Shown: positions 29,958 through 40,100 of the stretch, one piece after another
Layout: each line of letters starts with the position of its first letter
How positions within the stretch are numbered: position 1 is the stretch's first letter
NCBI GenBank assembly: GCA_025766275.1
Contig: JAFKAC010000264.1
Coordinates: 1 to 40,100, forward strand
Reading direction: 5' to 3'
Source of the DNA: Lactarius indigo
Taxonomy: Eukaryota > Basidiomycota > Agaricomycetes > Russulales > Russulaceae
DNA: 40,100 bases
Notes under the pieces: generated by a model
What the model was told of the DNA's origin: nothing
Database searches by the model: none
Seen by the model: only the letters and a program-made list of their open reading frames with translations
Position numbers and translations under genes: made by a program

Positions 29958-32113
29958 TTACAATAGTGACTTGCTCATGTAAGGTCCATCCAGCTCATAC
30001 CCTAGTTTTCTATAGTAGTCTCGCGTGCCCACACCTTATGGGAGAAGGTCAACAACGAAATTGCCACCGTACCAAGTGAAGCTCACCCGAAATGACGGCG
30101 AGTTTGATACTCCCGTGCTCCTCTCTGGCGATGCGCTCTGCTTCCTCCATGAGCAGTGTTCCAAACCCCTATGAATGCAGCTCAGTAATGTTCACTGAAC
30201 GTGGCGATGTTCACACACCTGGTGCTGGAACTTTGTGGGGTCTCTTCCGTGCACCGGCACTGCTGTGCCATACACGTGGAGTTCCCGTACGATGCTAGTA
30301 CCGCCTTCTGCATCATTTTTGCGCACGAGCTCCGGGCGAAACGTCCCTTCCTCGGAGCATTTTCTCAACCGAAGGAGACCGACGAGGATATCCCGCTCAG
30401 GATCTTCATACGAAAGGAAGGTCTCCCAGCCGCCATTCGCGGCATAATCTCTGCGCAGCAATTCAACTGATTCTGGCCTCACTTTGTGGTGTATCTCGTG
30501 TATCTGCGAAAAACGCGTAAGGCTGACTAGGACGGCAACCAGAAAAAAAAACCATTTACCCCAACTTCCCGAAAACGAACGTCGCGGCATTCCGCACCAA
30601 AATCTTTCATCCGATTCAGTGCCAGCTCGCGAAGGTTACCGGAGTTTTCTGACCCCGAGGTAACTAGTGGTAGAGGAATATCCCTAGAGATCAAATCGGT
30701 GAGTACAGGAGGTAGGCGAAATCCAGAAGAGCAACTTGCCGCTGAACGCGGTAGATCCTTGTCCACGGGGGTACCAGGGCAAGAATGCGAGCAACGACAT
30801 CGACGAGGACATTCGGGGTGTAATTCTTGTATCTTCCCGTTCTCCACAGCTCGTAAAGACCCGTGCCACGAATGACCAGTGTGGGATAAATTTTTAGCCC
30901 GTCGCTACGGAACGCAGGGTTCTCGAAATACTCCTTGAACTGTTCCATGTCGCGCTCTATGCCGACATTCGGAAGGTCTGGCATCATGTGGGCAACAACC
31001 TTGAAACCTGCGTCCTTCGCGAGGTGAAAAGATTCCGAGACAGCGCGAACAGTATGTCCGCGATTAGTGTCTCGTGCAACGTCTTCGTACACTGACTGGA
31101 CTCCTATCTCAAGGCGCGTGCACCCATAACGAAGCATCTGGCTGAGATGTGGTTTGAGACAATAGTCCGGCCGGGTCTCTATCGTGATACCGATAGCCTT
31201 CGATTTACTTTGCTCAGAGTACCTGGGTATTGCGTATGAGTTGACACGACTTAATAGAGCTACTCAGCTACCCATCGACTCACTTTACAGCCTCGTCGAC
31301 GTTCACCCCGGTGAAGCCAGATAGCGCATTATGAAGTTGGGCGACAAATTCGTTTCGATAGTCCTCTGGCATACTCATGAATGTCCCACCCATGATAATG
31401 AATTCGACCTTTGCTTTTCTACATGGGCCATATGTAAGAGCGGTATCAGAAAGCGCACCTTGTCAACGCTATGTCCCAAGCTCTTCAGCTGTTCCACCCG
31501 CCCTCGGGTCTGCTCGTATGGATCATACCGAGCACGGATGGCGCGCATGCTCGTGGGCTCGTACCCGGTATAGCTTTGCGTGCTATAATCAAAGTCGGAG
31601 TCGGGGCCGCCTGGGCAGTAACTGCCGCGAAGTGATCCTGGTTTAGTGGATAGGATATCGTGAATACGACCCGGCGCACACGCATATGTTTCCCGTCATC
31701 GCGATGTGTGGACACCGATGAGGCTTGCACATCACAGCCACTACGGCTATCTAGCGTAACTCGAATCGATACCATCTCATTATAAAATAAAGGGGCTCAC
31801 CCCGCTCGCCGTTCGAACTGGCCGTGCCTTCAGCTTTGGGAGTAAGGCTTTCTTGTAATCATCGGGAATGGCACTGATAATATCGACCAGGCGAGGGACA
31901 CCGCCAAAGCCAAACTTTTTACTGATTTTAGCGCGAAGTTCGTTAAGCGAGACGGTCTGATTCGCATCGTGAGCCTTGATCAGCTCTGCCGCTATGCCAG
32001 AGGTAACCCGAAGGAGTTGTTCTGCCTGGGAGGGACCTAGAAGTAGCTATTAGGAAGAACAACAGAATAATAGGTCAACAGCGAGCACCGTCCACTCGTG
32101 TTTTCTGCACCAT
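29958..32113 (-). CDS. ELP3: Elongator catalytic subunit Elp3 (radical SAM / acetyltransferase)
   Basis: Ten exons in phase: 32113-32089, 32036-31801, 31750-31680, 31621-31459, 31408-31284, 31222-30740, 30683-30560, 30503-30219, 30168-30087 and 30034-29958, 556 residues. Elp3 starts the 5-carboxymethyl-type modification of wobble U34 in cytosolic tRNAs. The iron-sulfur cysteines lie in [13 protein letters not shown] and [11 protein letters not shown], split by an intron. Radical-SAM blocks include [20 protein letters not shown] and [11 protein letters not shown]. The C-terminal GNAT domain has [29 protein letters not shown] and [19 protein letters not shown]. Intron 6 (30739-30684) begins GCAAGT, a GC-AG intron, required to join RVQR to DIPLPLV. 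Convergent with MDM12 (93 bp between stops) and divergent from the apyrase gene (135 bp). Confidence 0.97.
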
Positions 32114-32248
32114 TATGGGATTGTACAAGACGAGCTGTAAATCATCGTGAGAATAACATACCTGACTTTGATCAACTTCTCGAGTGGTATGAGCGCCGAA
32201 TAACCACCGTCCACACACAGTCGCACACACGACCACGGCAAGCCAGGT
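32114..32248. promoter_or_regulatory. 135-bp divergent promoter between ELP3 and the apyrase gene
   Basis: The sequence between the two start codons includes CACACA-rich segments (32211-32236) and no clear TATA box. Regulatory elements for both genes must be inside or overlap their first exons. Confidence 0.5.
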
Positions 32249-34553
32249 ATGCCTCCCCCGACAGCCGCAGACGCGTGGTTCAACTCGCGTCGTTTCGGAA
32301 TCGTGGTCGACGCAGGTTCGTCTGGGTCGCGTCTCCAAATATACAGCTGGAGGGACGCCCGCGTGGTCAGGGATGCATTTGGCGCTGAGGCCAGCCGCTC
32401 TTTACCCAGGGTAGGGAAGGGCACACAGAGAGACGAGGACTGGGTCATCAAAGCCGAACCAGGTGCGCCCCCCCTGCATTGTCGCGCTCTTTGAGATCTC
32501 AAGGTTTTGATGCAGGTATCTCATCTTTCGCCGAAAATTTGGACGACATTCCCGCTTATCTCGCCCCGTTGCTCAACCACGCACATACGCACATCCCTCC
32601 ATCGCTTCACCATGAAACCCCGCTATTCTTACTGGCCACCGCTGGCATGCGTTTGTTATCTCCGGAACAGCAAGCGGCTGTGCTCCAGGCGACCTGCGAC
32701 TTTCTCAAATTTCATTCCGACTTCCGCATAGACGGTCCTTCTCCCGCAGGACCATGTGGTTCTAGCGTTCGGATCATAACAGGCGAAGAGGAGGGTTTGT
32801 TTGGTTGGATAGCCGTCAACTACCTCATGGATGGGTTCGGTCCGTCAAACTCAGACCGTTCCACATATGGCTTCCTGGACATGGGTGGTGCCTCGACTCA
32901 GATCGCGTTCGAACCAAGTCCAGAAGAACAAGAGAAGGCACAGAACCTTGTGGAAGTACGATTGCGCCTGATAGGTGGCGAAGAGATCAGTCACAAGGTA
33001 TTTGTGACGACGTGGCTAGGCTATGGAACAAATCAAGCTAGAGAGCGATATGTCGGTCAAGCTATCAGACAACACGAGCATTCTCGCCCTTCTTTGTTAG
33101 ACGAATCCCCTCCGATCACGGACGTTATCGAAGACCCCTGTTTACCAAAAGACCTCACACTCGTCGAGTCGCCCGCCTTTCTAGAGCCGCCTGCGCCCCC
33201 CGAGCAGAAATCTCATACCCTACACGGAACGGGCTCCTTCGATCGTTGTCTTGCAGAAACGTCACCACTCCTCAACAAGTCGGCGCCATGCCCTGATGCG
33301 CCTTGTCTATTCAACGGTGTTCATGTCCCACCCATTGACTTTTCCGTGTCGCATTTCATCGGCATCTCCGAATATTGGTACTCGTCGGAGCACGTATTTG
33401 GATTGGGTGGACCTTACGACTTCGTGCAGTACGAGCGGGCCGCGCAAGAGTTTTGTGGAAAGCCATGGAACGAGATCCTTCGCATGCACGAAGCATCGAG
33501 GAAGGGGCTACCAAGTGGGAATGGCGATGACAAAGGCGCCAAGACCCCAGGGCTAGATAAATGGGGTGACAGGGTGGAGGTATCGCGATTACAAATGCAA
33601 TGTTTTAAGGCGGCCTGGGTCATCAATATTCTACACGACGGCCTCGGTATGCCGAGGATAGTGGACTCTGGGGGTAACGACACGACCCAAGCTGATGAGA
33701 TCAAGGATCACGCGGAGGAGAAGGGACTGTGGCGGCCTTGGTTCCAGTCCATGGAATCTGTCGGAGACATGGCTATCACCTGGACGCTGGGGAAAATGGT
33801 CCTAGAGGCAAGCAAAGAAGTCCCGCCGACCGCCAAGGATAGCGGTCCACTCCCAGACCCACTCGATGTCCCCTTTAATGCTGACGATTCGCGAATCCTC
33901 GACGCAATCGACGACCACATTTCGTCCCATCTTCCTCCCTCACTGACTCGACATTCCCTCGGGTTTCCCCTCGCAGGCGTGCTGTCCTGCCTCTTCATGG
34001 TCCTTTTTGTTTCGCTCATTACTTGCCGTCTCCGTCGATATATCCGCATTGCATTCGTCGTCTCACTCCTTTTTATCCCAAGCGCGATCGGGATCTAGCT
34101 GAGTCGTCGATGGAACAGGGTAGCCTTGCGTACAGCGATGGCCCCATCGCATCCCCGTATTCTGCAAGGGCGTCGTTTGTTCCTTCGCTGAGATGGTGGA
34201 GACACCTACGCCGCATGGCACCCATGTGGCATCGTCATCGCTCGCCACAACACACCAACCAAATGTACAGACCATTACCACGGCTGGCACCTGCGTCACC
34301 TGCTCGTGCTTCGCCCATTCGACCATCTCCCTCGTTTACCTTCGCTCAACAATCGGAACTATCGACGTCGACGTCGACGTCGCCTACGCTGGGAAACCAT
34401 GACGACTATCCCCCCTTAAAGAATGCCGAAGCCGGGGAGGCATCTTCGATATCTTTATATTCGAGATCAAGAAATTCCTCGACCATCAGTTTGTCGGTGC
34501 TGGTCCCACGTCAGCCGCTGTCACGGACAGCAAGCGCTCAACCTTTACACTGA
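32249..34553 (+). CDS. GDA1/CD39-family apyrase, membrane-anchored (Ynd1-like)
   Basis: Exons 32249-32462, 32516 to about 34033, and about 34099-34553, roughly 728 residues. These enzymes hydrolyse nucleoside di- and triphosphates in the Golgi lumen, supplying the nucleoside monophosphate exchanged by nucleotide-sugar transporters. Apyrase regions are visible: ACR1 VVDAGSSGSRLQIYSW, ACR2 LLATAGMRLL, ACR3 ITGEEEGLFGWIAVNYL, ACR4 FLDMGGASTQIAFEP and an ACR5-like WVINILHDGLG. One C-terminal membrane helix (GVLSCLFMVLFVSLITC) is followed by a basic, Ser/Pro-rich tail of about 150 residues, as in Ynd1-type proteins. The last intron is uncertain: 34034-34098 keeps phase but other junctions near it are possible. 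The tail contains alternating Ser-Thr encoded by a GACGTC repeat at 34366-34385. Confidence 0.92.
34366..34385 (+). repeat. CGACGT hexanucleotide repeat in the apyrase tail
   Basis: About three head-to-tail CGACGT units encode alternating Ser and Thr near the C-terminus of the apyrase. Length variation between strains would be expected. Confidence 0.6.
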
Positions 34554-35237
34554 GACTGTTATTTATTTATTTTCACCTCGGAGACGGTTCCGATCTGAAA
34601 AATTACACTGACATTTCGTACGCTGTTGCCCCGTATCACACTCATTTGACTGTCATATTAGACACTCTGCTACCTTATTGCACATGTCAATCTCTGCCGT
34701 GAACTACTACCTCAATACCCACCATATGACTTATCTTGTTTTGCGGACTACATGTCCCCTTGCAATTCCGTATGTCCTTATCTTGGATGCGAGCGTTTGC
34801 CTCTTCATGTTAAGCGCGCATACATGTTTAATTCTCTACTAGTTTTGAGCGAGTTGAGCCAAGTCCTGGCCGGGGCTCAAGCTCAAGTCGCTGTTATGAA
34901 AAGACCGCAGCTACCGCGGCCGCTGCTGGTGAGTGATTTTGATGGGAGCGAAAAGATTAGACGGTGTTGTAGTCTGATTTGTCATGTTCAGTAATATGCA
35001 GCACATGGTTCAACGCCTAAACGAACAAGGAGATGGAAGTGTCCGCGCGAGGAACGCGCCAAAGAGGGACCGCCGTAAGGTACAAAGTAGGAAAAGAAGA
35101 CCCCACAGCACGGCCGCGGTCCCGAAACCTGGCTCCGATACTGCGCCGGGCTAATCCTAGATAGCGGGCTGCACACGACATGCACCTCGATCTCCAGATA
35201 CGGCGTAGAGAACCGGAAGCATCTCAAAAGTGCTATT
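34554..35237. other. convergent intergenic region after the apyrase gene
   Basis: 684 bp between the apyrase stop and the end of the PWWP-type gene. AT-rich at first (TTATTTATTTATTTTCACC at 34559-34577, likely 3' processing region). No open frame with recognisable protein character. Confidence 0.5.
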
Positions 35238-37539
35238 CTAACTCGGTTTGCACCTCGTGCTCGCTGTTATATTTGTGCGGGGGTCTACCATGGGGTCACT
35301 GATTCGGTAGGAACATTCACAGGTCTCCATTCCAGATAGAGTGGAAGAATGTGCTGATAACGGCATCATTGGGAGAACACAGAAGCTAAGCATAGGGCGC
35401 AGGTATTTCACCCCCGCGAGCCTGATGACGGAGCCGACGCTACAAAGAAACTGGCACTGGAGAAGATCATGATGGTGCTGGACAGACATATGGGTCGGAT
35501 CTTTAACGAACAAATGACAGAGTTCGGGGCCGCAGGGACCTTCCACTCGGATGCTTATCAGTGGCGACATCGACAGCAGGGGATGGGAATCGCGGTCTTT
35601 CGCTCTCATCCCCCTCATCCGAGAGATTTCCTCCACCCATTCCTTCTCTTCGGATTTTGCTAAGCCTATCGCACGGAGTCGTGCTTCTTCATCCTGCGAT
35701 AGCAAGTTCGGCGACCGCCTCTCTCCAGACCGCCACAGCAGGAGTTGAAGAGTGGCCTCGTGGAAAAGCACAAGGAGGCAATACTGTCAAGTCATATGAG
35801 ATAATAGCCTTGGGCGGTAGATCGGCGGATAATCTTGCCTGTAATTTGTCGCTCTCAGAGAGCGCCTCGTAGCCCGAAGATCCTGTCTGCCGCATGAATT
35901 CGGACGGCTCAATCTAATTTACCAAGGATATTATGGATACAAAGGTCGATTATGGGCATTTTACTCACGTCTGATGATGATGATGCGAAAGAGGATTGTG
36001 GTGGTGGTGATAGAACCGTCTCGTGTCCAGAAGTCTGCGATCGGCTCAGTACGTGTTTCGGATGGGACCTGAAATCTTACACTATTCGGGGAAGTGGGAG
36101 AGGGTGGACAAAGTATCTGTTCCACCTGAACATCTGTCAAAGAAGACTTGCACGGACCTTGAGTGCGGGTCTGAATTTACCACTGTGGGGGGCTTACCTG
36201 TCCACTTTCAGACTTCAAGTCCTCGAAAAGTTGGGGACGGGCTCTCTGTACACGCATGGGACCCAGGACCCAGAATTGGAGGACTCTTCCTAACTGAGAA
36301 ACTTCGTGCGCACTCAAGTCTCCCTTTCCCGTGGCAGTTTTCAGCAAGCGGATGCGGGAAGGGCCGCCTTGCATAAACGCTTGGTGTCGTTCCCTCGCAG
36401 GCAGATAGGTCTCATTTAAGACGGCCTTGATGACTGGCTTGATATATGCGAACTGTTCTCGGATCGGTAACTCGCAAAAATCGTCGGGGTTGGGTGGAGG
36501 CATCGTGTGCTCGACCGTAACCGTTTCCCATGAAACATGTTCATCACCCGAATCAATCTCTGATTCTTCATCGTCACTCGCCCAATGTCCCAACTGCTTT
36601 TGGGTGAGTACCTGTGTATCTGACCGAATATGGGACTTACACTACATGTGTAAAATTCCGGTTCGTCCGACGTGAAAAACATATCTCTTGTCACAGTACG
36701 AAATGTGTCATCTTTGAACCGCACCCGGTACTTTGGGGGAACCCAGGGCAGCGTGGGGGGAACATATTGCTCCACCCTCGCGGCCCAATATTGTGACCTT
36801 CCCTTTTTCTCTAACGAATAGACTAGCTCCCCCGGAATCTCTAGCAATGGATCACAGGGAGGGGGAGACCACCGGCCTGAGATTTAGGTGAGAGGGTCCC
36901 TTGTTTCATGAAGTAATAAAAGTCAAACCAGAGGGAACTGTATGGCCATTTGTTGACTCCTTCGCTCGACTTATCGGCTTTTCCGCGTCATTTTCGTGTA
37001 TGGGCACCGTCCCGATCTTGTACGACGATAAGTTGGAAGGTAGGCCGTCGTTGAGGTTGGCATCGGCCTCGTGTGCCAGATCCACGGCAGAACGCCAAGC
37101 TTCGTCCATGGCGGTTCTTCGATATTTCCGCCGGGGACTTCCGCTTCGGCATCGAAATGTCACCGGGCTGAAGGGTATGACGTCCTGGCCTGGACGTTTG
37201 AAGGGGAGGACATGAGATGGAGAGGGCGTCTCGAGGTGTATGCTTTGTGGCGCCCGGGGTGAAATTTCCCCGTAAAGAGAAACAGTCAAAGGTCCGGCGG
37301 TCAACTGCCCCTCTAGAATCTGTGTGAGAAATCAGATCCACTCGATAGTGATGAGAGGACGTCGGTTTGACGAACGTGTGCAGGCCACCAATAACTCTCC
37401 CCTGAACCCTCCTGATCATCAGGTGCGGGCCTCCCGGACTTAGTCACTCTAACCCATACTAAGGCACCAGAATCTGTACTCCTGCCTTGCGATGGACTGT
37501 GAAGACAAGGCGCTGTCTTGTGTTGCTGGATGGTGTCAT
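35238..37539 (-). CDS. PWWP/Tudor-like nuclear protein of unknown function; N-terminus not resolved
   Basis: Exons recovered by phase: one ending 37374, then 37319-36929, 36876-36641, 36593-36198, 36133-36083, 36034-35969, 35913-35839 and 35783-35238. A PWWP-like module is split by the first intron (ALVWVRV, then GESYWWPAH, then LTVSLYGEI). A second Tudor/PWWP-like module reads GELVYSLEKKGRSQYWAARV and YRVRFKDDTFRTVTRDMFF, ending FYTCSLGHW. An acidic stretch follows, and the C-terminal helical block is LLVLFHEATLQLLLWRSGE plus DEEARLRAIG. Such modules bind methylated histones or DNA; the family looks like an uncharacterised Agaricomycete one. The intron 35838-35784 starts GCAAGA, a second GC-AG intron. 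No ATG in frame with the first module was found, so the 5' end (given as 37539) is tentative, and the C-terminal 130 residues are not conserved-looking. Confidence 0.65.
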
Positions 37540-39194
37540 GATGTTGCGGCGAGCATAGCGGCGATACACTATCTAATAGACAGGAGACAACTCGTTTTGA
37601 GCAATGTGGTTACATCATTTTGGAAGACGTTAGCAGACCATCGATGCTACTGAGACTGGAGGTCGACGACACAGATCTCAGGCGTTCTGAAAACACGCGT
37701 TTTTGCATGGTGGAGCTGCCGCACCAGTATCAGCATTGGATTCATCCCGGGTGCTGAAGCGTCGGAATGTGAAGTGATCCTCCTTTTCCGAGAACGGGGA
37801 GGCATTCGCGTATACTTCAATGAAATAAAAAAATATTAGCCTGATCGTAATGTAGCAAGAGTTGCAATGACGGGAGTGGCAACGTTAAAGTCGGACTTGT
37901 GTCATCTTCCGCACTGCCAGAGCGCCCACATCAGTTCAACCGAGCCTGGTCGCGTGACACCGTGACGGTGACATTATACCATCACACCCAGGTAGTAATT
38001 GACCCGTAGTACCGTCTTCTTCTGAACAGTCACTACAAGCACTGGCAACATCCCAATATGCGAGCGATCAATAGTTCGCCTATCCGAGTAAGTCTTTCGA
38101 ATAGGCCGCATGCCTTCGTGACAGGGCGAACACATGTGGATTACTGAGTGAATGGGTTTGGTCGGGGACAGTCCCAAGTCGCCGCCGCAGATGGACAGTT
38201 TTTTTCTGATGGCCTAGATCTTAGTGCTTGATTAATCTTGAACTCCGTGTGAAAGTGATCCGAGCAGAGACTCACGACACAGGATCAGCGCGTTCCTGAC
38301 CCACTAAACACTATGGTATAACCTACCAAAACCGACACCTACGGCCCAGCGTTGTGCTTAGTCTCTGGGGATCGACAAGTGAGCACTCAAGTAGTACTAC
38401 TTGACTTCCCAGCAATTTTCTTTCCGGGAACGTGGGCCCATCATTGGGACCAGATTCTACTGGAGTGCACAACCGGACAAATTCCTCTAGCCTGGTAATG
38501 CGCAACACAGCATCAATTCGCGATTTGCGATTCGTATCGGTGCTTTAGGATTCAGAAATTGGATTGTACATCAGACTACTACATCTAGCGCGCAGATTCT
38601 AACCTAGAGTCATTCATCCCAGGTGTCAAGGGCATAGTGGTGCACAAACAGGCACCTACCTTGTTGCCCTTAGCGCTGTCAGTGTATTCTAGGTGTTTTC
38701 GTTTTGTTATTGGGTCTTGCGAAAGGTATTTGTGGCCGCTTTGTCGAGATCGAGATATCTTGGCGACCAGAGACCTAAGTGCAACAGGAACACGACGTAT
38801 CTATCGGTATGCCTTGACCGAATGGTCCTATTGCCGTTTTCCCAACCACGCAAGACCGCTCGTTTGCAAACCAGTGTGTGATTTCGCCGATCGTCGGGTG
38901 CTTCTTACTAGGAAGTGACACCAAACCGTACATCCTGCCGCTGCTCACCCCACATCCCGGCCTATCGGCGAGATCTGGGCACCGCCATGCGTCTCCCCGG
39001 TAAGCGGCTTGGGTTTTCCAGAGGTTTCTGTTTGTGCAGTACTGGTCACGAACAGATTGGTGGGCCAAAACCTCTGAAAGCATCCATTACAAAGCAGACA
39101 TACAAGTACTAGTACAAACCGAGCGCACACAACTATCCCCAAGATCATCGAGACGTAAAGGGAAGATAAGATATCGTATACAAGAAGGTAGTCC
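37540..39194. other. region without recognisable genes
   Basis: About 1.65 kb upstream of the PWWP-type gene and downstream of the transcription factor. Only short open frames without protein character were seen on either strand. It may hold the unrecovered first exon(s) of the PWWP-type gene near 37540-37620 and decayed repeats. Confidence 0.4.
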
Positions 39195-40100
39195 TTACAT
39201 CACCCCAGTTTGGACAGAACCATCGTTTGACTGAGTTGCCTGGAATGGGGCGCTAATACCGTGCACCGCATGGTCGTCAGTGGGAACTGCACGCCGTGGA
39301 CTGGTCACAGCCGACATTGTGGGGGTCTCGCCAAAATGGGGGGCGATAAAGCTGCTGCTACCACCCGCGCCATATACAAAGCCCCCACTGATGCCTTCCA
39401 TGGGGTTAGAGTAACCTGTATAGTGACATTGGCCTCAAAGTTTAACCAGAAAACATTGTCAAACTTACCAGGAACGAGCACGTTGTCCCAAAATCCGCCA
39501 CTCAGGAGACTATCCATAGATAACAATCCCAGACTGTCCTCGGATGAGTGGCGGCCATTGTGGGGGGAAAGTGGACATATCCGCCACGGGTCCCATTTCA
39601 CTAGCAAATTGGAACTCGGACAGTAGCTGATGTTGGTAGGATTCCGCTGTACCAACCTGCCGCTGGTCTGTGTTACCATTCACATGTGGCACCGCGTCAT
39701 TGTCGCCCGACTCGCTGCATGCCTCACTTGGTGGCTCCGTCTTTGCAGCCAAAAGCGCACGTAAGAATACGCTGTACAACGAAGGTGTATGGCTGACTCC
39801 CGCGGAAATATGGTCGAAAGTATCAGCGACGTCTTTCACCAACTGAAGCGTCTCATGTTCGTGGTCTCGTGAAGCGGGGAATTCGGGACGGAGCATCTTA
39901 TTCGCGGCGGTAAGAAACAAGAACAGCACTGATGATATAAACCCAGTGCTCACCTTCAGTAAACTCAATACTGCATAGGAGGCAAATACAAAGTGCGAAT
40001 CCGGAGCGTGCTTCAGAAAATCGAGCGGACCAAGCTCCTCCTTGACAAGAACCGCACATGTCTTAGCAGAGGAGTGAACGCGAGCAAAGAAATGGGGGAT
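39195..40100 (-). CDS. fungal-specific transcription factor, C-terminal part (runs off the right edge)
   Basis: The window holds only the C-terminal part. Exons: 40100-39954 (in HFFARVHSSAKTCAVLVKEE), 39896 to about 39471, and 39416-39195 with the stop at 39197-39195. Typical of the C-terminus of Zn(II)2Cys6 factors with the fungal-specific transcription factor domain are FPASRDHEHETLQLVKDVAD, LLSEFQFASEMGPVADMSTF, LLSMDSLLSGGFWDNVLVPG and GYSNPMEGISGGFVYGAGGS. The frame changes between MSTFPP and DSLGLLSMD. Either a 49-bp intron inside that block (GTGGCG to CCGAG) is used, or bases are missing at the run of six C (minus strand; 39562-39567) and nearby. The DNA-binding domain lies outside, so the target pathway is unknown. 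Confidence 0.8.

Noticed and set aside
30684..30739. Frameshift or truncation in ELP3 after RVQR
   Set aside because: A GC-AG intron joins the two parts exactly in phase, so no damage need be assumed.
18632..32113. A functional cluster of translation and RNA-quality genes (MTU1, UPF1, HYPK, MRP51, ELP3)
   Set aside because: Genes alternate strands, are ordinary housekeeping genes, and are interleaved with unrelated ones (transporter, MDM12); chance grouping is the simpler explanation.
38637..39083. Short open frames on both strands in the gene-poor right part
   Set aside because: No motif, no plausible introns joining them, and no similarity to any protein I recognise.

Overview
This window is nuclear DNA of a filamentous basidiomycete, most likely an Agaricomycete. 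The evidence is many short introns (about 46-65 bp) with fungal-type splice sites, protein sequences of Agaricomycete type, and a mix of dense housekeeping genes with transposon-rich DNA. The species cannot be fixed from sequence alone. All gene models below were spliced by hand; most junctions are supported because reading phase and family similarity agree on both sides.

Positions 1-10956 are transposon territory. A hAT element (minus strand, C-terminal end cut by the window edge) occupies 1 to about 3505. A second, apparently complete DNA transposon of the CACTA/Plavaka-like (CMC) kind occupies 3641-10956. It has 36-bp terminal inverted repeats (32/36 identical), repeated GTCCT-S-AGG motifs near both ends, a 136-bp tandem repeat near the right end, a 12-exon transposase gene broken by one in-frame TGA, and a second 7-exon gene of unknown function between the transposase and the right end.

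Positions 11199-34553 are a compact block of conserved single-copy genes: BAG-domain co-chaperone (-), CENP-C/Mif2 (-), acetolactate synthase ILV2 (-), mitochondrial tRNA 2-thiouridylase (+), UPF1/NAM7 (-), a HYPK-like protein (+), MRP51 (-), a nucleotide-sugar transporter (+), MDM12 (+), ELP3 (-) and a GDA1/CD39-type apyrase (+). Three divergent pairs share very short promoters: ILV2/MTU1 112 bp, UPF1/HYPK 58 bp and ELP3/apyrase 135 bp. The ILV2/MTU1 promoter carries an inverted pair of TGACTC sites, the core recognised by Gcn4/Cpc1-type bZIP factors. Several genes serve translation and RNA quality control (MTU1, UPF1, HYPK, MRP51, ELP3), but they are independent fungal genes, not an operon.

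Positions 34554-40100 are sparser: a PWWP/Tudor-like nuclear protein (-), about 1.6 kb in which no gene was recognised, and the C-terminal part of a fungal-specific transcription factor (-) running off the right edge.

A recurring oddity is loss of reading frame at or near homopolymers or GC-rich repeats in otherwise conserved genes (transporter at 26939 and 27776, MDM12 at 29319, transcription factor at 39562). This points to base-calling errors in the assembly or to several lightly damaged genes, and should be settled before the proteins are used.
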